Assembly: GCA_001630475.1 (NCBI GenBank)
Contig: KV419453.1
Coordinates: forward strand, 6,798 to 70,797
DNA from: Sistotremastrum niveocremeum HHB9708
Taxonomy: Eukaryota > Basidiomycota > Agaricomycetes > Sistotremastrales > Sistotremastraceae
Reading direction: 5' to 3'
DNA: 64,000 nt
The position numbers were made by a program, and so were the translations under genes. The notes beneath the pieces are model-generated. The model saw nothing but the letters and a program-made list of their open reading frames with translations. It was not told the origin of the DNA and did no database searches. Of this stretch, positions 63,301 through 64,000 are shown in pieces (the stretch's first letter is position 1; every line of letters begins with the position of its first letter).

Positions 63301-64000
63301 GATGCGGAGAAGTTGCACAACGAGAATGGTAAAATCTTTACTTACGCTGACAATTCTGGCATGATCTCTAAACGGTCCATCTAGTGCGCACTCGAATGGC
63401 ACAAGAAACGGGTTCTTTGATTTCTTCTAACCGAGACGCCTGTCGATCGGGGCTACTGGAGTGGTCGCCGCGTCTTTTGCTTGCCATGTATTCCTGCGAG
63501 ATCCAAGCGTCAAGTCAGTTCCATCTAAAGATTAACAACTATCTGCTAACTTGTTGCACTCAGGTGACGTTCTGGGGAAAGTATACGGAGTTGTCGCTCG
63601 TCGTCGAGGGAGGATTATTGCTGAAGACTTGCGAGAGGGGACAAATCTTTTCAGCATTCGTGCTATGTTACCCGTTACCGAGAGTTTTGGCTTCGCCGAT
63701 GGTACGCATTAAGTGGCTTTTCTCCCAAGGCAGGGATCGTTCTGATACCATGTGCAGAGATACGAAAGAAAACATCAGGTGCTGCCAGCCCGCAGCTAGT
63801 TTTCAACGGGTATGACTTGACGAGATCCTTTGTTATACAAACCCTGAAGCTGCATTACAGATACGAACTCCTAGATGAAGATCCGTTTTGGGTACCTACG
63901 ACAGAAGAAGAATTGGAAGACCTTGGAACAAAGGCAGATAGAGCCAATATGGCCAAATATTACATGGATAACGTGCGCGAGCGAAAAGGGATGTTCGTCG
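60371..64000 (+). CDS. RIA1: Elongation factor-like GTPase 1 (partial, runs off the right edge)
   Basis: EFL1 (yeast Ria1) is an EF-2-related cytoplasmic GTPase that, with SBDS, releases the anti-association factor eIF6 (Tif6) from 60S subunits. The G domain motifs are intact: [11 protein letters not shown] (G1), [12 protein letters not shown] (G2), [10 protein letters not shown] (G3), and NKMD (G4). The EFL1-type insertion is acidic and Glu/Asp-rich ([19 protein letters not shown]). Later sections show [36 protein letters not shown] and a C-terminal portion VRERKGMFV at the window edge, near the natural end. The start is ATG 60,371 because [10 protein letters not shown] aligns with the family. 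An in-frame ATG at 60,323 exists. Only the last few residues are missing. Confidence 0.92.

Overview
The window is gene-dense nuclear DNA of a filamentous basidiomycete, most likely an Agaricomycete. The reasons are genes broken by many short GT-AG introns of roughly 50 nt, short intergenic gaps, and deep eukaryotic families with fungal signatures (DHH1, ATG11, CNH-type RhoGEF, carotenoid oxygenase, DHA1 transporter). I found 26 protein-coding genes. I saw no tRNA, rRNA or CRISPR array and no recognisable retroelement or virus-like element. All gene models were joined by eye from frames and splice signals, so some internal splice sites and a few starts are approximate.

Layout. 1-1,460: AT-rich, repeat-bearing DNA with a 16-bp palindrome, a foldback repeat and a MITE-like unit of about 425 bp. 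1.4-8.5 kb: MSH6 mismatch repair gene, mitochondrial Met-tRNA formyltransferase and an EFM7/NNT1-type methyltransferase. 8.5-16.1 kb: five minus-strand genes (DHA1 MFS transporter, cell-surface protein, mitoribosomal mL59, carotenoid oxygenase and, after a gap, an uncharacterised gene at 16.5-18.4 kb). 19.8-24.4 kb: a 1,444-residue uncharacterised protein with beta-rich repeats followed by Ala-rich helices, which is the best candidate here for something undescribed. 24.6-28.9 kb: a Rho GEF that appears to carry two DH-like domains before PH and CNH. 29.1-43.7 kb: SDHAF2, a DXD glycosyltransferase, DHH1, a split-PH protein, PP1 catalytic subunit, AP-2 sigma, an unknown Ser/Pro-rich protein, TFIIE-alpha and a 68-residue membrane protein. 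43.7-51.5 kb: PWP2/UTP1 and ATG11. 52.5-54.3 kb: a sugar transporter with strong codon bias and a TATA box. 54.8-64 kb: ALYREF-like RRM protein, F-box-like protein, SDR, LRR protein, and EFL1, which runs off the right edge.

Organisation. Housekeeping genes dominate and many are paired head to head over very short gaps: Fmt/EFM7 54 bp, TFIIE-alpha/small protein 35 bp, ALYREF/F-box 138 bp, PWP2/ATG11 144 bp, RhoGEF/SDHAF2 183 bp, DHH1/PH protein 199 bp, PP1/AP-2 sigma 277 bp. Such pairs may share promoters. No operon-like pathway cluster is evident. Functional themes that recur are ribosome and RNA work (mL59, PWP2, EFL1, DHH1, ALYREF, TFIIE) and mitochondrial assembly (Fmt, mL59, SDHAF2).
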